A DNA stretch of 64,000 nucleotides from Caenorhabditis remanei. Its lineage: Eukaryota; Nematoda; Chromadorea; Rhabditida; Rhabditidae. The notes beneath the pieces were generated by a model. It was not told the origin of the DNA. It ran no database searches and saw nothing but the letters and a program-made list of their open reading frames with translations. The translations under genes were made by a program, and so were the position numbers. Below are positions 11,301-20,640 of the stretch, in pieces (positions within the stretch are counted from its first letter, which is position 1; each line of letters opens with the position of its first letter). The stretch spans positions 3,515,717-3,579,716 of the forward strand of contig NC_071330.1 of the NCBI RefSeq assembly GCF_010183535.1, in the 5' to 3' direction.

Positions 11301-11344
11301 TTGTTGAAAACTCACTCATTATCTATCAAATTTAAAGTTGACAT
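8305..11344 (-). CDS. Four-membrane-segment protein, 196 residues, seven exons
   Basis: Exons 11344-11316, 11270-11244, 11159-10996, 9679-9575, 9524-9422, 8529-8418 and 8355-8305 sum to 591 bases, ATG to TAG, with every phase matching. The cytosolic-like N-terminus is acidic (LIDNEERGDYGSVEW, later PESTIEEEVR). Four hydrophobic segments follow: about residues 48-73 (FLIGIKSVTLIVYLVLLIV), 78-103 (FFFTILAFGCAELVLIIITI), 110-135 (VVFAMLGFELTLSLVKLVF) and 155-178 (FGLFFFILFTAFADGLTALL). Segments 3 and 4 are separated by a short loop with two Cys. The tail is acidic (HEFEMGDEYLF). The layout is tetraspan-like but lacks a large CCG loop, so it is not a classical tetraspanin. Intron 3 is 1.3 kb and intron 5 is 0.9 kb; both hold repeats. 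No family recognised; the model itself is strong. Confidence 0.8.
8868..9058. repeat. Palindromic repeat family D, copy 1
   Basis: Ends AAGGCTGTC and GACAGCCTT are inverted. Interior contains AAAAAGGCCGTGGGCCG, CCCAGCCATGGAAAATTTTC, GGCGGCCTTGTAGAGGACC and TTAATCCGCGGCC. In intron 5 of the four-membrane-segment gene. Other copies at 39262-39413 and 48805-48950. Confidence 0.8.
9160..9290. repeat. GTCTGT / TCCGGATGTCC motif block
   Basis: TTGTCCGGAGTCCG, GATGTCTGTCTGTCG and TTCAGATGTCCG cluster here. The same words occur near 8570, 24765, 60255 and repeatedly at 61120-61310. Confidence 0.5.
10348..10960 (-). mobile_element. Candidate solo LTR
   Basis: A GC-richer 613 bp block in the large intron of the four-membrane-segment gene. 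It begins TGTTATCAGG and ends CCGCCTCCACA, giving TG...CA ends. Flanks TCACC (10343-10347) and TCAAC (10961-10965) match at 4 of 5 bases, as a decayed target duplication. Read on the minus strand, a TATAAA-like box and AATAAA occur near the 5' end, as expected for an LTR. No gag-pol nearby. It is not similar to the LTR of the element at 30-38.8 kb. Confidence 0.45.
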
Positions 11345-11465
11345 ATTATAGAAAGTTCCAGAATAATAGTAATAAATTCGCAGAGTTTCTCTAGGCAAAC
11401 TGTGTGTTTCCTCCAGTTCAAATAATAATAAATGGCTGACCGACTCTTCGATTATTTGTCTTCCA

Positions 11466-11500
11466 CTCTCTCTCTCTCTCTTTCTCTCTTTCTAACCGAC
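11466..11500. repeat. CT-rich simple repeat
   Basis: Run of CT dinucleotides followed by TTTCTCTCTTTC, upstream of the four-membrane-segment gene start. Confidence 0.85.
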
Positions 11501-11670
11501 CTCTTATCTCATTTGCCCTCTCTCTCTCCCTCACTCATTACAGGTTTTTCCGTCGGTTGTCGACAAGAAAGAGTGTCACGTACTCATACTCATTTATCAT
11601 AGTGTTACAACCAGTTACAACCCTCAATACTATGTTGCATGTGATGTATTATAGGGTTACCTTTTCGGGA

Positions 11671-11893
11671 TACCTTAAAACCTGTAATAGAGGCGCACCT
11701 AGCGATTCCTGTTCGCAGCGGTATATCTCGGTTCCCAGAGGGAATATTGAAAAACTGCTAACTGACAAAAAATAGCCTAATATTCGTAGAATATTACTTC
11801 AGTTGAAAAAAACTTTCATATCTTTAAAAAGAGCCGAGATAGGATGCTCCAAACTCTTGTTGGCGGATGCGCTTCTCTATAGGTTTTACGGTA
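11671..11893. repeat. MITE family B, copy 1
   Basis: About 220 bp, inverted ends TACCTTAAAACCTGTAATAG and TATAGGTTTTACGGTA. Interior landmarks: ATATCTCGGTTCCCAGAGG, ACTGCTAACTGACAAAA, GAATATTACTTCAGTTGAAA, CGAGATAGGATGCTCCAAAC. Confidence 0.9.
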
Positions 11894-12353
11894 GTTGAAC
11901 TCACATGTTACAGATTTCATGGTTTCATTAGGCAGTCTAACTGTCAGATACGATCTATCCTAATAAATTAAAATCCAATACATTGAAAGTAGCATTCAGC
12001 AAAATTGCAAACATAATGGGAGTATGTATGTAAAAGTGTTTTTTTTAATCATTTTTTCTTATTCAAATTCTGCTAATGTTTATTAATTATTCTTAAATTT
12101 CCTTTCTTTTTAATTATATCTGAATATGACTTTCAATTTCTAATTCAAAGCTTGTTATCCTCAGAGATTCTTTGCGCAAAAAACATGGAAAATTTGATTT
12201 GAAAGTGCTGAACACTGTTTGAATTATCGATGTAAATTCATTAGATCACATTAGATCACCTTTGTCAAAAAATGCAGTGGTTTACTAAGTAAGATAGAAT
12301 AAAACAATGTGTGAGGTAGATATAACAAAATTGAAATTGTGTTCCAATGTATT

Positions 12354-13197
12354 TCATTTTATTGCATCCAACAGGCGAGCCCGTCTCCAAATCTGGTATC
12401 CTTTAATTATTTGGAACTTTGGAAATGGATAAAGATGCCGGTTCCGAGGATGATGTTCATCTTCAAATCCTATTTCGATTTTCAATTTTGGAGTGCTCAA
12501 AAATTTCAACAAAAAAAAAAAGAGAGGTTGTTCTCAAAAATGTATTTTTAAGGTGGTTTTTGTTTCTTCAGATTTTGAATGCCTCCTTGAAAATTTAAAT
12601 AGCATTCTCTATTGTCCTTTTTTGAATTGCGACAGAAAGTAGAGCTGATTCTTCAACGTGTACTAATCACAACTGATATAAATAACTCTAATTGGGCAAA
12701 TTGAGCATAGATTTTATTTTTCGAGGCTTCTCACTGTTTTTAGGAAATAAAAACTTGAATAATAACCCCATACAAATGTTGAAAAGTACGCAGACCTGCA
12801 GAAACAACTAAAACTTAATTTGAAATTCATCTAGAACACGTTACGTTTGTTCGAGCACACAAACTAGAAAATTGGGACAAATGTGTCAAAATAATCAGTG
12901 ATCACTCAAAACATATCGTCAAAATTACATCATCAACAAACGTGACAGTTTTTTGATCTATAGATGAATTCGGAACATTCAAGGTTATTTATAGAATTTG
13001 AACTCTCACTGCACTTATTCAAAATATATCTTTTCGCTCTCTCAATCTTGGAAACTCGTATCACTTCTTCTCTATTTACCATCAGATCAATCAACTCACT
13101 TTCCAAGTTCAACTTCCTCTTCTTTCGATTTGGATCCACTGATTGACCCACTAGTTGTCGTTGAGATCTTTGTCATTAGTGTCTTTTTCTTCTCCAT
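12354..13197 (-). CDS. Doubtful 79-residue protein, two exons
   Basis: Exon 13197-13100 begins MEKKKTLMTKIST right after a TCCTACAG acceptor (a trans-splice site candidate) and ends at a GTGAGT donor. Exon 12495-12354 begins after TTTTTGAG, a rare acceptor, keeps the frame and ends in TGA; it reads IEIGFEDEHHPRNRHLYPFP and IIKGYQIWRRARLLDAIK, which looks protein-like. Total 240 bases. The weak acceptor and the lack of a clear AATAAA after the stop make the join uncertain; exon 1 alone is better supported. No family recognised. Confidence 0.4.
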
Positions 13198-13252
13198 TTT
13201 CTGTCTGTAGGAAAATTCAATTCAAGAAATGATAGTTTTTAAGAAGAACATG

Positions 13253-13258
13253 TTTATT
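13253..13258 (-). terminator. Polyadenylation signal AATAAA (minus)
   Basis: TTTATT on +, about 55 bases upstream of the start of the 79-residue gene. The gene it would serve is unclear; a long 3'UTR of the Yippee-like gene is possible. Confidence 0.4.
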
Positions 13259-13280
13259 TGTAACTTGTTTCCACGTATTT

Positions 13281-13797
13281 TCAAAAAGTTCGTCGATTCG
13301 TCGGAATGGGGGGAACAAAGGGAATTTGGAGGACATTGAAGGGGTTAAATTTTATAAAAAGAAAAGAAAAATCAATAAATTCCAAAAAAAGAACCGAAAT
13401 GGCTAAAAGAAGAGGAGAGTCAAAACCGTTGAAGAGAAAAGTACCTATAGTGAAAGGGAGTGAGAGAGATAGAATGGGAAACAGAAATTCGGGGAGGGAT
13501 CGCGTGATTGTTTTTTTAGTTAAAAAGTAGAAAAGAAGGAAATGAACAAATTGTGTATCTGCAGAGGAAAGAATGATTTTTGAGGTTAGGGGGGTAGGGG
13601 GGGCTGTTTTCATTTTCATCGATTAGCCGGTGGCTGACGGAAGATAAAAATGATGTAGCCTTGTAGTCGGGAAGGCTAGTGTAGTCACAGCGGTTAAATT
13701 TTGGTATTTTCTTTAACATTGAGACTCCTAAAACCTCACATCACCGAGTTCTTCAAATTCGCTGAGTATCGACTCCCAGTTGGCGACGATACTCAGT
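13281..13797. other. Interval without supportable gene
   Basis: Both strands are open over part of this stretch but composition is low-complexity purine/pyrimidine; no splice-linked exon found. Confidence 0.4.
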
Positions 13798-14019
13798 TAC
13801 CGTAAAATTTTTAATAGAGGCGCACCTAGCGGTGCCTGTTCTCGGCGGCATATCTCGATTCCTAAAGGAAATATCAAAAAACTGCTAACTGACAAAATAT
13901 AGCTTAATATTCAAAGAATATTTCATCAGTTTAAACTTTTTACATATATTTAAAGATATCCGAGATAGGATGCTCCAAACTCTTGCTAGCGGTGCGCCTC
14001 TATTACAGACTGTACGGTA
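13798..14019. repeat. MITE family B, copy 2
   Basis: 222 bp with ends TACCGTAAAATTTTTAATAG and ACAGACTGTACGGTA and the full set of family B interior words, including TAGCGGTGCCTGTTCTC. Confidence 0.92.
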
Positions 14020-14289
14020 AATTTGAAAAGTGAAAAAATCCGAAATCTGGAATCCCGAAGTAAAACTTCTCAACCTCAAATTATCATTTCAAAATTATCT
14101 GTGCCTAAAAGTGGGCGGAGCTCAAAGCGCAAATAATTTTGAATAATTAAAAAACGATTACAGCAGAGATGTGAGTGGCCAAAAATGGGTAAAGCGAGTG
14201 TCTGGGGGGTGAACGGAATGACAGGCGTTTTCAGGTCAATGCCTATTCAAAGTATGGACAACATATGTACAAAGACAGCTGGGGAAAAT

Positions 14290-14362
14290 GAGATCTGAAT
14301 TTGTTATTATTCGTTTCGTCTAGAATCGTCTAGAAACTAAACGAAACGAATAATACGAAAGA
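14290..14362. repeat. Short palindrome with ACGAAACGAATAAT arms
   Basis: ATTATTCGTTTCGT and ACGAAACGAATAAT flank TCTAGAATCGTCTAGA. Falls just after the stop of the Yippee-like gene, so it would form a hairpin in its 3'UTR; AATAAT inside it could serve as a weak poly(A) signal. Confidence 0.6.
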
Positions 14363-14394
14363 AAGGAAAAAAGTGATAGAGTAGGCGAGGGGTG

Positions 14395-16558
14395 TTATGA
14401 GTCGTGTTGCTCATCCCATCCGTTGTCTTTCACCATGTGTGCCAGCTCGATTATAAACTTTCCCTCTTTGTACTTTTGACTCGATTCGAAGGCGTGTTCC
14501 TGCAAATAATGAAATGAGATGAAGGAGAGAAGAACGTCTGCGGACATCGTGCTAGGTGTGTGCGGTCTCGAACAACAGCTGTCGCTAGAAAAAGTCTGCA
14601 GGGCCATCTGGAGAACTTTCTAGTATTTATGACAGTAGGGGAGAAAATGCACATAAGAGAGTTGAAGTTTTAAAGAGTCACAGACACCTAGACGCTCTCG
14701 ACTCACTACGTCTCTCCCTCTCTTTTTTCAAACTTCCACCGCCCGTATCTCCTTAGGGGGCGGAGCTATCAAAAAGTTGTCAACTAGTACAATGTGTAGA
14801 ATTTTTAGCTCTACATTTTATTAGTTAACAACTTTTTGATAGCTAACAAGCCTACAGAGATATAGACGCGGAGATGTAAGAACTTCAAACGCTTGTATCT
14901 TAAGAACGGGCGGTGCTATCAAAAAGTTGTCAACTAACAAAATACGCAAAATTTTGTGATTTACATGTACCGATTGAATTTTTATAATTGTTTCTCAAGA
15001 TTCAGAGTTACAGCGCTTTAACACTTCCCTAGACTAAGAGTTCATCACCATGTCATATGTGATCCATCTCATAATTCAATTTTTATTGAAAACGTGAACA
15101 TTTCTGAATTATAGTTAAATACATTACTTTTTAGCAAAAAAATTTCAAAAAAATCGAAAAAGTTTGAATTTTGTCGCCAATTATCCGGGCCTTCGAGCCG
15201 AACCTAAGGCACGAGTCTTGACAAGTATGATGTTTTCCATTTCAATACATGATTAGTGTCTTCAAAGAATCAGTCCCTCATGGGCTATCTGACTCTTGAA
15301 AAATGTTCCCTCTCCTAAATCATAACGACCTTCCCCGCCCCGTCCCTTCCCAACCCACACTCCTTTCCTCTTTCTCTCCCCCGGGGTGCCCCTGAAAATG
15401 CCCTTCATTACTCACATATTTCCATCCCAACGTCGTCTTGCAGATCTCACAATAAATATCGGCGACCGCATGAAGACCGGTCAAAAGGACACGCTCCTCG
15501 GCTGGCCCGCATCCAATGTTCACACTGAAAACAGGAAGTGATGAGTTTTTGAAAATAATTGTGAGTAAGAGAGGAGTGAAGAGGTAATGAGAAAGAAGAG
15601 CAGGTCACAAGAATGAAGAGAAGGTTATGAATTTTCATGAGAGAGACAAGGAAATCAAGAGCGTCAATAGATTTGGAGATATGAAATGAAACAATGGGCA
15701 AATAATGCACGAGGGTATCAGAACGTCGAAAATAAACGCAGAGCGTGAGCTAAAAGTTTGGTTGGAGCTGTGACACAATAGCTGTTCTGGCATGATGATC
15801 ATATGAATCAAGGAATGGGAATGGAGTCAGTTTGGACTTTTGGAACATGGCCTACATCATTGGAGAGCTGAGAAAACGCTGATTCCAAATATATACTCAG
15901 TTTTTGCCCTCGAGGTCTGGTATTTGAGAAAACATGGGTCAAAGTTCCGGTGCACACCAGATTGCCGTCATAGGGTAATTACTTGCCGGAACTTTGACCC
16001 AATTTTTCTCGAAAACCAGGCCTCGAGGGCAAAAACTGAATATATATTCAAAATCAGCATTCTCTCAGCTTTCCAATGGTATAGGTCACGTCCCATATCT
16101 CCAAACTGACTACATGACCTTCTCTAGTTAGTTTATGAGCAGTGGATGTTTGGAAGATTGTCGATCGCATTCAGAGGAATCGCGTATGTATTTTAACTTG
16201 ACTTGAAAAATGATGACATATCTTTGGACCGTCAAACTCTATTCTCTATTTGAGCAGCTAATTAGGATTCAAGAAACTCATATCGTTCTCTAGAACCTAA
16301 TTTCTTTCAATTCCCCAACTTACACTGCGTTGAACAAGTACGCCTTCCCTTGACTGCCCTGAAAACTCTTCGAGATCAGTTCCGAATGGGCTGCCAAGTT
16401 GGCCCGACAGTGTATACAGCTGTAGCACCGATCACCGGCTGGGAGGTAGTGCTGAAAACGAATTCCCCTAGTATCAAAGATTCCGTCTAACTTACTTGAA
16501 ACGTTTTCTGTTTCTTCGGTGTGTTGTGTTTACTCGAGTTCTCAAGAACCTTCATCAT
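14395..16558 (-). CDS. Yippee-like zinc-binding protein
   Basis: Exons 16558-16496, 16451-16324, 15524-15416 and 14499-14395 give 134 residues. The N-terminal 21 residues are polar and basic. The Yippee domain follows: CYSC near residue 29-32, [17 protein letters not shown], the signature [43 protein letters not shown], and [14 protein letters not shown]. The two CxxC pairs are expected to bind zinc in a beta-tent fold. Family members are small conserved eukaryotic proteins, nuclear or centrosome-associated in animals; the biochemical role is not settled. Length fits YPEL1-4. The ATG follows a TTTTGCAG acceptor closely; a second in-frame ATG follows immediately. From memory the C. elegans relative is F37A8.5. 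Confidence 0.96.
14752..14948. repeat. Foldback repeat family H, copy 1
   Basis: GGGGGCGGAGCTATCAAAAA with GTTGTCAACTA, and its inverse AGTTAACAACTTTTTGATAGCT, then a third arm GGCGGTGCTATCAAAAAGTT. In intron 3 of the Yippee-like gene. Second copy at 55195-55358. Confidence 0.8.
15834..16110. repeat. Foldback repeat family G, copy 1
   Basis: Left arm contains CATTGGAGAGCTGAGAAAAC, TTTTTGCCCTCGAGG and GGGTCAAAGTTCCGG; right arm has the inverse words. In intron 2 of the Yippee-like gene. A half copy lies at 46590-46740. Confidence 0.85.
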
Positions 16559-17127
16559 TTCTGCAAAACGAGGAAAATTTGAATAGGAAATAATTTGAAA
16601 TTGTGTGAAAAGAAAAAATGAAAGAAAGAATTGAAAACAGGAGAAGGAAAGGGGGGAGAGAAGAAGAAGAGAAAAATAATTATAGACTATTTTCTTTCTT
16701 CTCATCTTCCTAGAGCCTGAGCACGAAATGAGTCAGCTTTTCAGCCGAAGAAGACGAAGAAGACGTGAAAATGAGGCAAAAAGAAAAGAAGAAGAAGACA
16801 AAAGGATAGGAGACGTGGAGAATAAGATTATTTTGAATTCTGCAAAAGGAGAGAAGAACAAGGAGTTTATCTAATTATGGTCAGAATCGGGGGCGTTCCG
16901 GGAAGTAGTTTTTTGAACTTTTTGGTGATCTCACTTGGCTTGGCCCTATTATGAAATTGGGAAGAAAAGTGCTTACACTTTAGGAATTTTCGAAAATTTT
17001 ACTATTTATAGTTTAGACTCGATCATTGAGAAAAAGCTAGTAGACATGTCTTGAAGAACTGAAATCTCCTTTTGCAGAGCTGCGCGGAAGTAATCCGGAA
17101 ATTAGACGGAGGTGAGATTTTTTCGAA

Positions 17128-17312
17128 GGTATTACTACCCTCCTTGCATGGAAAATTTGAACATTTTACTTATCTGGTACCAGCGTCTCCGGATTTGACC
17201 CAAGGAGCTTGGAAGTAGGAAATCGGAAGTCAGAAAGGGAGTCTTTTTTCGGTCAACTGGTGCCAGATAAGTAAAATATTGAAAATTTTCATGAACGGAG
17301 GGTAATAATTGC
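17128..17312. repeat. Foldback repeat
   Basis: ATTACTACCCTCCTTGCATG with TTTACTTATCTGGTACCAG on the left; CTGGTGCCAGATAAGTAAAA and GGAGGGTAATAAT inverted on the right. Confidence 0.75.
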
Positions 17313-17514
17313 TGTCAGTTTCATACTGTCCAAAAGAATGCATTTCCGTATAACTTCCGGATTTACTTCCATGTATCTCTGTCCCAAAGGATTATTTTCG
17401 AAAAAGTTTGATAATCCTGGTCAGAACCGCCTGGATTAGACCTGGTACGGATAAGAACTACTGAACATAGGTAAAACAGCAATTGATATAACTTTTAATC
17501 ATGTTTTAGTCAGT

Positions 17515-17736
17515 TACCGTAAAATCTGTAATAGCGGCGCACCTAGCCGTGCCTGTTCTCAGCGGTATATCTCGGTTCTCAGAGTAAATATCAAAAAACT
17601 GCTAACTGACAAAATATAGCTTAATATTCATAGAATATTTCTTCAGTTGAAAAAATTTCATATCTTGCAATACAGCCGAGATAGGATGCTCCAAACTCTT
17701 GTTAGCTGGTGTGCCTCTATTACAGGTTTTACGGTA
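17515..17736. repeat. MITE family B, copy 3
   Basis: 222 bp; ends TACCGTAAAATCTGTAATAG and TATTACAGGTTTTACGGTA, nearly perfect inverted repeats. Confidence 0.92.
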
Positions 17737-19312
17737 GTATTTGATATGAATGGAAGATACTTTCAGAAATATGAAAATTTTCAGCTAACACTTCCCAGTA
17801 CCCGTTATGTCCCAGCTGATCTTCATGTTCTATCCATTGCTTATAATAACATTGCCTAGTTACCAAACCACAACAACAAGGCTTCTCATGAATAACAAAC
17901 TTTGTGTTCTGTTCTTTGACTGATGGTTTGGCAAGCTGATAACGAGCTTGTTAGAAATGTTGTCTAGACCAGGGGTGCCTGACATCTGATTATGATAAAT
18001 CAAAATACCTAATTAATATAAGAAAAGAAAACACTACACGAATCCTACTGTACCGGATAAAAAACTTAAGAAAGGAGATCTTAAGAGCCTTCAAAAGATG
18101 TTTCATGGGGGCTAAAAATGGGAAAAAAGAAAAGCCTTCGAATGTGTCTCTCTCAACCATTTTCATTCGAAGAATGGCCGTGTCTGACAACCAAGTCTAC
18201 AACTCTCCGAGATAGCGAGAGACGCAGAGAGTGAACACGCGCCCCGGCTGGTGGTGGCTCGCACTTGCCAAATGCACTAAAAGGACACCTTCAGATAGAG
18301 AAGACACCGACACGTACCAATGAATCGTTAAACGAGAAATGACTTTGTCAGACGACGGGTAGATCAGAGGATTGAAATGGGCGGGATGAAGGACAGCGAC
18401 ACTTTGATATATGAGGGTTGTAAGTACAGGTGACTGACGGAAGGACACCTGTGATTTTCAAAAAAAAAGATTTTGTAGAACAGGAGTGTGGGATATTGGC
18501 GCTAAAGTTTTGAAAAAAAAACTGCCCAGCGGAATCTTGGTCTAGAAGCGCTGCACGGATTTTGTAGCCGCGCTCTACTGCAATCGGAAATACGACAGAG
18601 TTTTTTCAGTAGAACGCACTTGCCGCACACTCATAAGGTCAAAATGGTCAACAAGGTTTCTGGTCATACTTGGAAGCCTCAAACTGCACGTAGCCCTGGT
18701 CTAGGCTCCCAAAAATAGGAAGGTCTTGCTTGGAATTTAAAGGCGCATGATATTCTTTTTACGATAGCTCTTAAAATTTCATACACGAAATGAAGGAAAA
18801 AGTGCAATAAAAGACGACACCTGCACGTCAGAATTCGAAAAACGAGAAAAACGCGAGCGACTCTCGGGATAAAGGGCAAAATCGTTTGGATGCATTTTGA
18901 TGAACGATGTCAGTTGGTTTGAGACTTTGTAAGAGAAAAAAAGAGGAAAGCCTTCATCGTTCAAAAAGATGAAATGTGCAGAATAAGTGTATTGGACTTT
19001 AACTAGAGTTCGCCTGCAGACGTAGTTTTGAAGGATCACAAATTAAGGTTATCAGGGGATGGTGGGGAGATAGGAAGTTCTGAACTAACTTTTCGATTTT
19101 GGGGAAGAGCAATATGGGGAAAATCAAGATAAATTTAGTTTATTGTCAGATTGCAAACCGGGTCGTAAAAGCAAATTGATGTGTAAAAAACTTATCATAA
19201 TGTAGGTAGATATGGGCATCTGTGACTTAGTACGATTCGAAATTTCATAGATTTTTGACAATCGAACCAGCAACAAGCACAAAACTTGTCTTAAATCCGG
19301 CTCGTAATATGC

Positions 19313-19448
19313 TATTAGCTCGGCACAGTTCTTACAACTACCGACATCCCCTTGGAAAATGTCTCGTTTTCAATGAGTCTATCAATTTCGCACACAATTT
19401 TCTTCGGTTTTGGTAGAGAGCGGCTGTAAGAATCGTGCCGTGCTAATA
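19313..19448. repeat. MITE family A, copy 2
   Basis: Ends TATTAGCTCGGCACAGTTC and ATCGTGCCGTGCTAATA; interior TCGCACACAATTTTCTTCGG. Confidence 0.9.
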
Positions 19449-20483
19449 CAAGTATAAACTAACCGATATGTGGCAGCGTGTATCGGAACTTTTCATGAAA
19501 ATTGTTTCTAATTAGCGTTGTAAACAGGCTGATATGAATACTCCATCGTTAAAAACCTTGCAGAAACAGGTCAACACGGTTAAGGTTGGAACGGGTAAAA
19601 AAAAGGTTAAAAAAAAGGTATAAGGTACAAAAAAAGCGCCGGAAAGGGAATTGAAGGCTTACTTTTCACGAGATCGTTTAGCAAAAACAGAATACAGATT
19701 TGAAACCAGCGAAAAATTTCCGTTCTAGTGATATATGTCTGACCCTGAAACTCCATCTTGACTCGGGATCCTTCCCTTGTTAAGGGACGTGGATTTTTTA
19801 TACGAACTACAGACCGGGCCTGGCATTGCAAAATTTTGATTCCAGTTTTGTCTAGTCACCGTGGCAAGTACGTTTCTGTCTACCGATTCTTAGAAAACAA
19901 CAATAATTTGTAAATAAAATATAGTTCTGCAAGTCCTCTGATGTTTCATGTTTTCGTGATCATCACTTGCATAAAAAAAACCATCAACGATTCTATCTCA
20001 AACATCATGTCACATGCTCTGATGCTTATCACCATATCCTCCTCTTCCTTTGGCTGTTTTCTTGTTCATCAGAAGGTCTCTCTTCTAATCTTTCCGTCAT
20101 CTTCTTCCCCTCCATGAATACATTAACAAAATGGAGATAAATGAGGGAGAAGACTATAAAGCGTCTATTTCTGGAAATAGAGATAGAGGAAGAGAGAAGA
20201 GAGAGTTAGATGAAGAAAATGGGCGCATGTGATGTGAGAATTCCCAATGGAAATGGGCAGAGATAGAGAGTAGAAGAAGGGAAGGAAGGAACTCGGTTCT
20301 TTGGATGTTTCTTGTGGAATGTATAATTTGAGTATGAAGAAAAAATAGTAGTGATGTTTGTTATTTTGATTTCTGCATTGAGCGAAAACGGAGAAAATGG
20401 TCCGAAGACACTCAATATTTAATTTTTTTAGACAATCCCTTAAAAGAAGACAAAATTATGTTCTAGGATATAGAATTTTCAAA

Positions 20484-20640
20484 ATGTTCAATACTTGAAC
20501 AATTACTGCCAACAGTGGTCAAACTTATTGTTCAGATACAACTAACTGTATTTGAGATAGAGGGCATTTTGAAAAGCGTGTACCCCTGTCAGGAAGAGTC
20601 CAAATGTTACAAATTTTGTTGGAACAAATAGACAAAATCA
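20484..20640. repeat. Dispersed repeat family F, copy 1
   Basis: TATTGTTCAGATACAACTAA, GCATTTTGAAAAGCGTGTA, CAGGAAGAGTCCAAATGTTA and GACAAAATCAAG in the same order as at 23253-23425. Confidence 0.8.

Larger units (their letters stand above)
16565..20480. other. Upstream region of the Yippee-like gene and intergenic DNA
   Basis: No exon chain supported on either strand. The first few hundred bases are purine-rich (GAAGAAGA-type) and should include the promoter of the minus-strand Yippee-like gene. Further on are a foldback (17128-17312), MITE B (17515-17736), a decayed family A copy (about 18530-18640) and MITE A (19313-19448). Confidence 0.5.

Noticed and set aside
13281..13619. Minus frame with hydrophobic stretches
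   Set aside because: Driven by pyrimidine-rich composition; no splice partner or start context.
18197..18448. 83-codon minus frame
   Set aside because: No intron-linked continuation, no recognisable motif.
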